The notes under the pieces: generated by a model | Databases searched by the model: none | What the model saw: the letters and a program-made list of their open reading frames with translations, nothing else | What the model was told of the DNA's origin: nothing | Translations under genes and position numbers: made by a program | DNA from: Angelakisella sp. | GTDB taxonomy: Bacteria; Bacillota; Clostridia; Oscillospirales; Ruminococcaceae | Assembly (NCBI GenBank): GCA_013316495.1 | Contig: WSMP01000013.1 | Location: 14,375 to 23,361 of the forward strand | DNA length: 8,987 nucleotides | Direction: 5' to 3' | Shown here: one piece after another, positions 1 to 5,458 of the stretch | How the letters are laid out: every line of letters starts with the position of its first letter | How positions within the stretch are numbered: position 1 is the first letter of the stretch

Positions 1-91
1 GCTTTTTGAGGACCTGGACGATGATGTTAGTGAGCACCACCAGGACGCCCACGATGCTGAGAATGACGGACCAGTCGAAAATGCTTTCCAT
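1..91 (-). CDS. Holin-like membrane protein (3' partial, cut by window edge)
   Basis: The first 30 codons are visible, reading MESIFDWSVILSIVGVLVVL then TNIIVQVLKK, a short N-terminus followed by one long hydrophobic segment. This resembles the start of small phage holins encoded beside lysins in Firmicutes phages. The start at 91 follows GGGAGGT on the minus strand, 22 nt after the endolysin stop. Because the rest lies outside the window, the number of membrane segments and the family are unknown. Confidence 0.55.
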   Translation of the reverse strand, partial: MESIFDWSVILSIVGVLVVLTNIIVQVLKK

Positions 92-113
92 AACTTTTTA
101 CCTCCCGGTTATT

Positions 114-1124
114 TTACCCCACAAGGGTGAGGTCCTTGATGTTGACGGCGGCGGTGACCGCCTTGCCCTGGCCGATGACGGCCCGGTCCCCGGACAGCTC
201 CAGCACCGTGTAGGTGTTGGCGTAGACGAAAGAGGCCAGGCCCCCGCCGGTGTAGGTCTTGGCTCCGGCCTTGACCTTGACAGTGGAGCCCTTGGCGATG
301 GCGGCGGAGGCCTCCACGGCGATGTCAGCGGCGTCCACCCAGCCGTAGACGGTGGAGCCACCGCCCTTGACGGCGATGAGATGATAGGGGTGCTTGCCGT
401 TAAAGGCCTGAGTGACCTTGGCCTTGCCGGGCTTGCAGGGGGAGCTCTTGGTGGCGTTGGCGCTGTAATAATGAGCGGAGCCGGTAAACTCCACGATGTC
501 ACCCACCTTGGGGCCGTTGGCCGGGGGCTTGACGGTTCCAGGAGTGCCGGTAGAGGCCACCGGGGGCTTGACAGCGGAGCCGTACCCGTTAAACTTCCGG
601 GCATCAATCCACCAATAATAAGACACCTGGCTCTTAAAGGTCTTGAGGTCCCCGTTGAGGCGGGCATCTTTCGTGCTGGCGGGGTCATTGATGCGGACCT
701 TGCCGTCCTCCCACCAAAGGACCACGAAGTGGCCCCCGGTAGTCCACAGGCCCGGACCCATAAGGGCAATAAAATAATAGCCCTGTTTGAGCATTTCAAA
801 GACCTTTTTGTGATTGGCGTGGTCAGGCTTGCCATAGGTCTTGGTCCAGTTCAGCATATCACAGTCAATGCCAAACTCCGCAAACTGGGGCTTGAAATAA
901 CCGTAATAGGTGCCGTTGCCCAGGGCCTTGTAACCGTGGGCCATGCTCCAGTTGCAGGCGTCCTCTGGGGTGTACTTCTTGCCGGTCATGGTTTCGATAA
1001 TCATGGCCGCCGCCGTAGGACCACAGCCGGAGCCGCCGATGGTGGCACTTTCGCCCTTGACCCGGTAGGGCTTGGATTTCCAGCGGGGGTCAGTCTGGAG
1101 GTAGGAAACGGGTTTCTTGTTCAT
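114..1124 (-). CDS. Endolysin: C39-like cysteine peptidase with C-terminal SH3-like wall-binding domains
   Basis: Phage lysin expected to cleave peptidoglycan cross-links at the end of infection. The 336-residue product has an N-terminal C39-like (Peptidase_C39_2) papain-fold domain, about 1-180, with likely catalytic Cys34 in GGSGCGPTAAAMI, His132 in TTGGHFVVLWW and Asp147 in VRINDPAS. A Pro/Gly/Thr-rich linker (about 184-205) leads to a wall-binding domain at about 206-270 (VGDIVEFTGSAHYYSANA, then YHLIAVKGGGSTVYGWVDAADI), which resembles those of Clostridia phage lysins, and a second SH3-like module at about 278-336. No signal peptide is seen, so export would need a holin. Start at 1124 has AAAGGAGG upstream, and the gene directly follows the holin-like gene. 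Confidence 0.88.
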   Translation of the reverse strand: MNKKPVSYLQTDPRWKSKPYRVKGESATIGGSGCGPTAAAMIIETMTGKKYTPEDACNWSMAHGYKALGNGTYYGYFKPQFAEFGIDCDMLNWTKTYGKPDHANHKKVFEMLKQGYYFIALMGPGLWTTGGHFVVLWWEDGKVRINDPASTKDARLNGDLKTFKSQVSYYWWIDARKFNGYGSAVKPPVASTGTPGTVKPPANGPKVGDIVEFTGSAHYYSANATKSSPCKPGKAKVTQAFNGKHPYHLIAVKGGGSTVYGWVDAADIAVEASAAIAKGSTVKVKAGAKTYTGGGLASFVYANTYTVLELSGDRAVIGQGKAVTAAVNIKDLTLVG

Positions 1125-1140
1125 GACGTGATTTCCTCCT

Positions 1141-1419
1141 TTAGTCTTTCAGCACGATTTCAGCCGCACGGAGGGCGGTGTCCGCCCCATACTTGTCCGC
1201 AAAACGGTTGAGAAAGCGCTGGGCGTATTTGGCCCGGTTTTCATTTTTGGATTTCCACAGGTAAAAGCCGCCCCAGGTCCCGTCTGTCACCAAAGAGGTG
1301 CCAGACAGGACGGCAAGGGCGGTGACATCAAGCCCCAGGAGGGTCCCGGCCACGGTGATGCCACACAGAATGACGGAGATGAGGATGTGCAGCACCAGCA
1401 TTTTCTTGGAAAACTCCAT
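1141..1419 (-). CDS. Putative holin-like membrane protein
   Basis: A 92-residue product with two hydrophobic segments near residues 7-27 (LVLHILISVILCGITVAGTL) and 31-55, then a basic, hydrophilic helical tail (KSKNENRAKYAQRFLNRFADKYG). Small size, two membrane segments, a charged C-terminus and position directly before the endolysin fit a class II holin. No specific family was recognised. The start at 1419 follows AAGGAGGGAG, and the gene lies 17 nt after the previous stop. It could alternatively be an unrelated membrane protein. Confidence 0.6.
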   Translation of the reverse strand: MEFSKKMLVLHILISVILCGITVAGTLLGLDVTALAVLSGTSLVTDGTWGGFYLWKSKNENRAKYAQRFLNRFADKYGADTALRAAEIVLKD

Positions 1420-1436
1420 CCAGCACCGCTCCCTCC

Positions 1437-1769
1437 TTAGTAGAGGGCCTGGACGCTCTGCTCGGTCATAAATTCCTTGTGCTCATGCTTGACCTTGCGG
1501 GCATATTCCAGGGCGGCGTGCATGTCACCGTTGCAATGGGCGTCCGGGATGCGCTGGACGGCCTCCGCTGTGGCCTCACCCAAAGCGATGGCGGCCCCCA
1601 CGCCCTTGATGATAAGCACCTCGTTTTTCTCACGGGCCTTTTCCCGCTCCTCCTGGGCAGCCTCCCGCTTGGTGATGCGCCGCTGGAGCATCCAGGAACA
1701 AAAGGCGGTGATGGCGGTGGGGATGCCCAGCAGCGTGACCAGGCCCCCAATAGAAAGCTCAATGACCAT
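1437..1769 (-). CDS. Small membrane-anchored protein of unknown function
   Basis: A 110-residue product with one N-terminal hydrophobic segment (about residues 2-28, ELSIGGLVTLLGIPTAITAF) followed by a strongly charged, coiled-coil-like helix rich in Arg, Lys and Glu (RRITKREAAQEEREKAREKN), then a helical region GAAIALGEATAEAVQRIPDAHCNGDMHAALEYA. Start at 1769 with GGAGGAGG upstream, 14 nt after the previous gene. It sits between adhesin genes and the endolysin, the usual place of holin or XhlA-like accessory lysis proteins. Membrane association is clear from sequence, but its exact role is not recognised. Confidence 0.65.
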   Translation of the reverse strand: MVIELSIGGLVTLLGIPTAITAFCSWMLQRRITKREAAQEEREKAREKNEVLIIKGVGAAIALGEATAEAVQRIPDAHCNGDMHAALEYARKVKHEHKEFMTEQSVQALY

Positions 1770-1783
1770 GATGTCCTCCTCCT

Positions 1784-2242
1784 TTACTCTTTGACCTCAT
1801 CCCAGTTGGCCACGCCCGGCTCCCAGACGTTGCCGTCCACCGCAGAGGTCCAATGCTTGCCGTTGTGGCTCACCTTGGCCCCGGCGGCGTATGCGTCATG
1901 CGCCCCCAGGGGCTGGCTCCAGGCGGGCCATTCCTCCGCCGGGTCAGCGGTTACCGCCCAAAGGGAGGCGGCCTTGTCCGGCTCCCAGCCCTCTTGGGAC
2001 GTGTGCTCCTGGACACAGCGGAACAGGGTGCCGTTGTACCGGCGCAGATTGCCCACCGCATACTTGACGCCGGGCACCCACTGGGCAAAGAGCAGGGCCT
2101 GCTCCGATGCGGTCACGGCGTCAATCTGGCCGCTCTCCGCCATCACGACAAAGGCGATGGCGGCGGCGTCCTCCCGCTGCTTGGCATACTGCTTGGCCTC
2201 ATTGATGGCCTTGATGCTGGTGCTGGTAAACTGTACGCTCAT
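1784..2242 (-). CDS. Small phage protein with carbohydrate-binding (CBM5/12-like) modules
   Basis: A 152-residue protein. After a helical N-terminus (about 1-50) come two short aromatic-rich modules resembling chitin-binding-like CBM5/12 folds. The first is around VKYAVGNLRRYNGTLFRCVQEHTSQEGWEPD, ending SLWAV, and the second around YAAGAKVSHNGKHWTSAVDGNVWEPG, ending NWDEV. Each has the characteristic Y..G..V/RYNG..W/F and WxPxxx(x)W arrangement. This kind of protein is often encoded beside phage fibres and may bind host surface glycans. The start at 2242 overlaps the target stop (ATGA), has GGAGGT upstream, and so is probably coupled to the DGR target. A role as fibre partner or chaperone is inference. 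Confidence 0.7.
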   Translation of the reverse strand: MSVQFTSTSIKAINEAKQYAKQREDAAAIAFVVMAESGQIDAVTASEQALLFAQWVPGVKYAVGNLRRYNGTLFRCVQEHTSQEGWEPDKAASLWAVTADPAEEWPAWSQPLGAHDAYAAGAKVSHNGKHWTSAVDGNVWEPGVANWDEVKE

Positions 2243-4056
2243 TCAAAGGCACCTCCGATGCTGGAAATATAGCCGCCGGTGTCACTTGCCCCTCGGCTCA
2301 CGTTCAGCCGGAAGTTGAAAGCAAAACCATTGGCGGCGGTTTTGTTGGTAAAGATATGATTGGCCCCGGCCTTGATGTCTGCCGTGGCGTCCTCCCACAC
2401 GGGGCTGGGGTCCTTGGCGTTGTTTGTGACCTCCACCTTGAGCACGGCGTCCACGGGCAGAGCGCCCACAATGTTGAGCACCATGACGGTGATGGCGTCA
2501 TCTGCATCCAGGGGGCTCTCCAAGGTGATGCTGGCGGACGTGACCTTTTTGGTAAAGCTCACGGTGTAGGCGGCGCTGTCCGCCTTGCCGTCATTGGCCA
2601 CCACCTTGAGGGTGTGGGTCCCGTTGAGGACTTTCTGGAAATTGGCGGCGGTGACGGCTTGGAATGTGTTGCTCTGGCCCAGGGTGGCGGTGTAGGTCCG
2701 CTGGAGCACATTGTCCAGATACTCCTTGACCGTCACCTTGTCCCCGTCTGCATCCGTCACGGTGTAGGTGAGATTAAAGCCGTCATTTTTGGTGCCCAGG
2801 TTGGTGCCGCTGGCCGTGGAGCTGGTGATGACAGGATAGGCGTTATTGTCCACCGTGCGGGTGTCGCTGGTGACATAGGCGCTGGTGGCAGAGTAGGCGT
2901 CATAGGCCCGGACACGGTAGGCCACCGTATTCCACCCGGCGGTGATGGTGTCCGTAAAGGTCAGGGCGGAGCCCTTGTAGACCTGGGACCATGCGCCGCC
3001 GTTGACGCTCCGCTCCAGCTCATAGCCGCTGAGGTTGTCATCGCTGTCCGTGGCACGGGTCCAGGAGATGGGCAGGGTGGCCCCGCCCCGGACGGCGGCG
3101 GGCACCGTGATGGAGCCGGGGGCGGAGGGGGCCCGGTTGTTGACCACCGTGACATTGCTGCCGGTTTTCCAGCCGGAGTTAAGGCCCTCTGTGTCATAGG
3201 CCTTGACCCGGAACATGACGGAGGCGGTGCCAAAGGCCACGTTGTTGGTGGTGCTCCGGGCGCTGCCCTGGTAGACCTGGGCCCAGGTGGTGCCGCCGTT
3301 GGTGCTCCGCTCCACGACATAGCCCGCAAGGTTGCCCTCAGCGTCCGTGGACGCTCCCCAGCTCACGGTGATGTCCGTGCCGCCGTTGATGCTGGTGGGA
3401 TAGCTGATACTGGAGGGGGTGCCGGGGGCGGTGTTGACGGACACAGAGCCGTCATCGCTGACATAGAGGGAGGAGGGGAGAGTGAAAGCGGGGCGGGACC
3501 CGTAGGAGTGGGAGCAGTAGTAGTTGACGAGGCGGCCACCGGAGACCAAGTACCAGGCGTTGCTGGTGCCGTTCGTGTACGGGGAACGGGTCCACTGAGG
3601 ATATGCGGAGCCATTCAGCTTTGCGATTTTGAGCAGGTTGAGCACCGTGCTGGACAGCGCCGTGCCCTCTGCGTTCAGATAGGTGTGGGTCTGGCCCAGC
3701 TCTGTGGCGGACAGCAGGAACACGGACCGCTCCAGGGTGGTCTTGGTGGTGTTGCCGTTGCCGGGGGTATAGTAGATTTTGGTGGTGCTCATCGCCGTGC
3801 GGATGTTGGCGTCCAGCAGGTTCTTGTAGGTGCCATTGAGCCAGGTGTCAATGGCGCTGGTAGCGTAGGCGTTGATGTTGGAGCTGTGCCATGCACGGGT
3901 GTCATAGCAGTCCTTGCGGACCACCAGGACCCGCCCGGAGCCGTTCAGCCCGCTCTCATAGTTCTGTTTGGCAATGTAGAAGTCTACCAGCACACCGTTT
4001 TCTTTGAGCTTGATGATGCTGCCCTCTGCTTTGCTGCCAAGGGTGACAGTTGCCAT
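2239..4056 (-). CDS. DGR target: variable C-type-lectin-like adhesin with Fn3/Ig-like modules
   Basis: The 605-residue product is the diversified protein, probably a receptor-binding fibre or adhesin on the tail tip. Residues 1 to about 208 form a DUF6273-type domain with a C-type-lectin-like fold (VLVVRKDCYDTRAW, AIDTWLNGTY, SVFLLSATELG, then SRPAFTLPSSLYVSDDG). VR covers residues about 158-190, including Y160, Y169, V171, R175, V177, Y179, Y180, H183 and Y185, which are all changed from template Asn. Two similar fibronectin-III-like modules follow at about 209-306 and 307-404, sharing ERSxNGGxxxxQVYxGSA. An Ig-like module lies at about 405-505 and a beta-rich C-terminal domain at 506-605. 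ATG at 4056 is chosen because of its AGGAGG and the TAATG overlap with the RT. The stop overlaps the next gene by ATGA. Domain names are from pattern memory; the VR is direct evidence. Confidence 0.93.
   Translation of the reverse strand: MATVTLGSKAEGSIIKLKENGVLVDFYIAKQNYESGLNGSGRVLVVRKDCYDTRAWHSSNINAYATSAIDTWLNGTYKNLLDANIRTAMSTTKIYYTPGNGNTTKTTLERSVFLLSATELGQTHTYLNAEGTALSSTVLNLLKIAKLNGSAYPQWTRSPYTNGTSNAWYLVSGGRLVNYYCSHSYGSRPAFTLPSSLYVSDDGSVSVNTAPGTPSSISYPTSINGGTDITVSWGASTDAEGNLAGYVVERSTNGGTTWAQVYQGSARSTTNNVAFGTASVMFRVKAYDTEGLNSGWKTGSNVTVVNNRAPSAPGSITVPAAVRGGATLPISWTRATDSDDNLSGYELERSVNGGAWSQVYKGSALTFTDTITAGWNTVAYRVRAYDAYSATSAYVTSDTRTVDNNAYPVITSSTASGTNLGTKNDGFNLTYTVTDADGDKVTVKEYLDNVLQRTYTATLGQSNTFQAVTAANFQKVLNGTHTLKVVANDGKADSAAYTVSFTKKVTSASITLESPLDADDAITVMVLNIVGALPVDAVLKVEVTNNAKDPSPVWEDATADIKAGANHIFTNKTAANGFAFNFRLNVSRGASDTGGYISSIGGAFE
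3487..3503 (-). other. Initiation of mutagenic homing (IMH)-like GC-rich end of VR
   Basis: The 3' end of VR on the coding strand, ACGGGTCCCGCCCCGCT, is identical to the TR 3' end at 5320-5304 and is GC-rich like the IMH of BPP-1, which marks where cDNA integration begins and sets directionality. It encodes GSRPA of the lectin-like fold and contains only one adenine (in TR), so it is largely protected from mutation. Confidence 0.75.
3487..3586 (-). repeat. DGR variable repeat (VR)
   Basis: A 100-bp segment within the target gene matching TR at 83 of 100 positions. All 17 differences correspond to adenines in TR: 8 are A to T, 7 are A to G and 2 are A to C on the coding strand. Thirteen codons are altered, eleven of them AAC codons, and no stop is created. 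Identity ends sharply at both sides: beyond 3586 and below 3487 the two loci are unrelated. Confidence 0.96.
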
Positions 4057-5081
4057 TAGATGACCTCCTTTAGAATGTTTTGCACACGGTCCCGCACCTG
4101 CTGGCGCAGGAGCCAAGTGTTGCCGTGAGAGGCGTGAGCGTCCCACGCCTGCCAAGATTGCAGGATTTCCTCACGGGTGACCTGCCCCGTGGGGTAGTCC
4201 CGCTCCCACCGGCGGAGCTTGGACCGCATCCGCTTGACGCTGCTGTGCCGCAGCTTGCGGATGACCTTGCCCGTTTCGGTGAGGTAGGTATGAAAGCCCA
4301 AAAAGTCAATCCCATTGCGCAACGGGAAAATCTGGGTTTTCTCATTGAGCTCCAGGCCCAGGCTGGCCATATACGCCTTGATTTCCCGGAGGCAAAATTG
4401 CAAATATTCCTTGTCCGGGTGGATGAGGAAAAAGTCATCCATATACCGGCCATACCAGCGGATGTGGAGCCGTTCTTTGACGAAGTGGTCAAAATCGTCC
4501 AGGAATAGCAGGGCAAAGAGCTGGCTGGTCTGATAGCCCAGGGGCAAGCCGTCTGAGCAGTCGATGTAAGTACAGAGCAGGTCATAAACAACAGGCTCAA
4601 GGTCCAGCTTTTGCAGCTTTTCCTTGAGCCTGTCATGGTCTATACTTGCAAAGAATTTGCGCACATCACACTTGAGGACCCAGCCCTCCGCCGTGCGGTA
4701 TTTGTTCCAGTATTCCGTGAAAAAGCCCTTGAGGCGGTCCAGGCCGAAGTGGAGGCCCTTGCCCTTTTGGGATGCGTAGTTATCCAGGATAAAGCTGTGC
4801 GTGATGCGGTCATAGAGCAGATTGTCCACTATGGCGTGCTGGACCACTTTGTCCACAAACGCCGGGGCCTGCACCAGCCTTTTCTTGGGCTCGAAAACGT
4901 AGAACACACGGAAACGGCCCGGCCTATATATTTTCGTGCGGAGGATATAGACCAGGTTGATGATGCGCTCCAGCAGGTGGGCCTCGTAGTGGGCCGTGGC
5001 AGCTCTGGAGCGCTTGCCCCTCCGGGCGGCAAGATATGCGGCGTAGAGCACCGCAAAGGTGCAAATATCGGAAAATCTCAA
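4056..5081 (-). CDS. DGR-type reverse transcriptase
   Basis: RNA-dependent DNA polymerase expected to copy TR RNA into adenine-mutagenised cDNA that replaces the VR. With the TTG start the product is 341 residues. Visible motifs: GRFRVFYVFEPKKRLVQAPA near 55-74; FVDKVVQHAI; catalytic Asp139 in LKCDVRKFFASIDH; LGYQTSQ at 181-187, the DGR hallmark replacing the QGxxxSP of group II intron and retron enzymes; the active site YMDD at 213-216; and the thumb-proximal IDFLGFHTY. No endonuclease or maturase X domain follows, consistent with a DGR enzyme. An alternative ATG start at 5126 would add 15 residues but lacks a ribosome site. The last codons contain the AGGAGG for the target gene, and the stop overlaps its start (TAATG), so mutator and target are probably translationally coupled. 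Confidence 0.95.
   Translation of the reverse strand: MRFSDICTFAVLYAAYLAARRGKRSRAATAHYEAHLLERIINLVYILRTKIYRPGRFRVFYVFEPKKRLVQAPAFVDKVVQHAIVDNLLYDRITHSFILDNYASQKGKGLHFGLDRLKGFFTEYWNKYRTAEGWVLKCDVRKFFASIDHDRLKEKLQKLDLEPVVYDLLCTYIDCSDGLPLGYQTSQLFALLFLDDFDHFVKERLHIRWYGRYMDDFFLIHPDKEYLQFCLREIKAYMASLGLELNEKTQIFPLRNGIDFLGFHTYLTETGKVIRKLRHSSVKRMRSKLRRWERDYPTGQVTREEILQSWQAWDAHASHGNTWLLRQQVRDRVQNILKEVI
4064..4069 (-). promoter_or_regulatory. Ribosome binding site deciding the target-protein start
   Basis: AGGAGG on the minus strand, inside the last codons of the reverse transcriptase and 7 nt before the ATG at 4056. It argues against the upstream in-frame ATG at 4155, which would add 33 residues translated out of frame across the RT 3' end. 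Confidence 0.85.
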
Positions 5082-5089
5082 GCGGGTGG

Positions 5090-5095
5090 CCTCCT
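5090..5095 (-). promoter_or_regulatory. Ribosome binding site deciding the RT start
   Basis: AGGAGG on the minus strand, 8 nt before a TTG codon at 5081. This is a far better initiation signal than that of the in-frame ATG at 5126, which has no purine-rich site before it, so the TTG is taken as the start of the reverse transcriptase. Confidence 0.75.
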
Positions 5096-5174
5096 GTCTT
5101 TGTACGGCTGGCCATCCTCTCATCATGCGCCGTTTAGGTGCCGGGTGACAGGACCAGCAGCCCCCTCCCGTTCA

Positions 5175-5192
5175 ATGCCGGGCGGGCGGCAT
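5175..5192 (-). other. Hairpin 2 in DGR spacer
   Basis: Perfect 6-bp stem ATGCCG/CGGCAT around the six-base loop CCCGCC (minus strand), lying 15 nt downstream of the other spacer hairpin in the direction of transcription. The two together suggest a folded spacer RNA. Confidence 0.45.
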
Positions 5193-5207
5193 CGGCGCGA
5201 TGTGTTT

Positions 5208-5226
5208 GCCTTGAAAAACTCAAGGC
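5208..5226 (-). other. Hairpin 1 in DGR spacer
   Basis: Perfect 7-bp stem GCCTTGA/TCAAGGC around the five-base loop GTTTT (minus strand), located between TR and the reverse transcriptase gene. No protein gene overlaps it convincingly, so it is a candidate structural element of the spacer part of the DGR RNA. Confidence 0.5.
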
Positions 5227-5303
5227 TGGATGTGACCTCCTTTGATGTGATGGATGGCGCTGTTTTCGGCTTTGGGCCTACTCAGTCCGGCCTTGACCAT
5301 CAG

Positions 5304-5403
5304 AGCGGGGCGGGACCCGTTGGTGTTGGAGCAGTTGTTGTTGTTGAGGTTGCCATCGGAGTTCAAGTTCCAGGCGTTGTTGGTGTTGTTCGTGTTCGGG
5401 GAA
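5304..5403 (-). repeat. DGR template repeat (TR)
   Basis: This 100-bp block aligns without gaps to the variable repeat at 3487-3586 (constant offset 1817). All 17 differences lie at coding-strand adenines of this copy and none at its other bases, so this copy is the template. It contains 32 adenines on the minus strand. Read in the VR frame it has 14 AAC codons, plus GAT, ACG and two ACC as the only other adenine-bearing codons. Its 3' end is the GC-rich ACGGGTCCCGCCCCGCT at 5320-5304, which carries the priming-side homology (IMH*). It lies in noncoding DNA between Avd and the reverse transcriptase, as in the BPP-1 element. Confidence 0.96.
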
Positions 5404-5429
5404 AACGCAAAATATAGGTCACACCCAAA

Positions 5430-5452
5430 TATAACAGCCTTTGGCTGGTATA
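5430..5452 (-). other. Hairpin upstream of TR
   Basis: On the minus strand a stem CAGCC/GGCTG closes a three-base AAA loop; after one mismatched pair the stem continues with TATA/TATA, nine base pairs in all. It lies between the Avd stop and the start of TR. It is not followed by a clear T-run, so it does not look like a simple terminator. A role in folding or processing of the DGR RNA is inference. Confidence 0.45.
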
Positions 5453-5458
5453 TCCGCT

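Larger units (their letters stand above)
5082..5458 (-). ncRNA. DGR template RNA region: TR plus structured flanks (ends not mapped)
   Basis: This 377-bp stretch between the Avd stop and the proposed TTG start of the reverse transcriptase has no convincing protein gene and is the only sizeable noncoding gap in the window. It holds a hairpin upstream of TR (5430-5452), the TR (5304-5403), and a spacer (5303-5082) with two compact hairpins. In BPP-1 the functional DGR RNA comprises TR plus a downstream spacer that is contacted by RT and Avd and primes cDNA synthesis; the same order here suggests this region supplies that RNA. No convincing promoter or terminator was seen, so it may be processed from, or be part of, the long tail-operon transcript. 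Boundaries given are simply the flanking gene ends. Confidence 0.7.

Noticed and set aside
6..1211. Plus-strand open frame opposite the endolysin, and similar plus-strand frames at 7363-8613 and 6004-6777
   Set aside because: All lie opposite strongly supported minus-strand genes and show no recognisable domain or initiation signal.
2950..3310. Similar segments in the two Fn3-like modules as a second TR/VR-type repeat pair
   Set aside because: Differences are spread over all bases and reflect ancient domain duplication, not adenine-specific change.
2356..4059. Long plus-strand open frame opposite the DGR target gene
   Set aside because: Composition is a Gly/Val/Ala-rich antisense shadow typical of GC-rich DNA, with no ribosome site. 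The minus-strand gene has domains, a start signal and the VR.
5233..5243. AAAGGAGGTCA in the spacer, identical to the target gene's ribosome-site region at 4061-4071, followed by a TTG and a 29-codon frame
   Set aside because: Eleven bases around a consensus ribosome site recur by chance or function. The following frame overlaps both hairpins and has no recognisable product.
5405..5440. AT-rich stretch before TR with TATATT-like hexamers as a promoter
   Set aside because: No convincing -35 element at proper spacing. The AT richness may simply reflect the noncoding gap.
5223..5458. Open minus-strand frame running through TR in the same frame as VR and ending after about 26 codons of spacer
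   Set aside because: It has no start codon with a ribosome site upstream of TR. AAC-rich templates naturally lack stops, so the open frame is expected and is not evidence for a protein.
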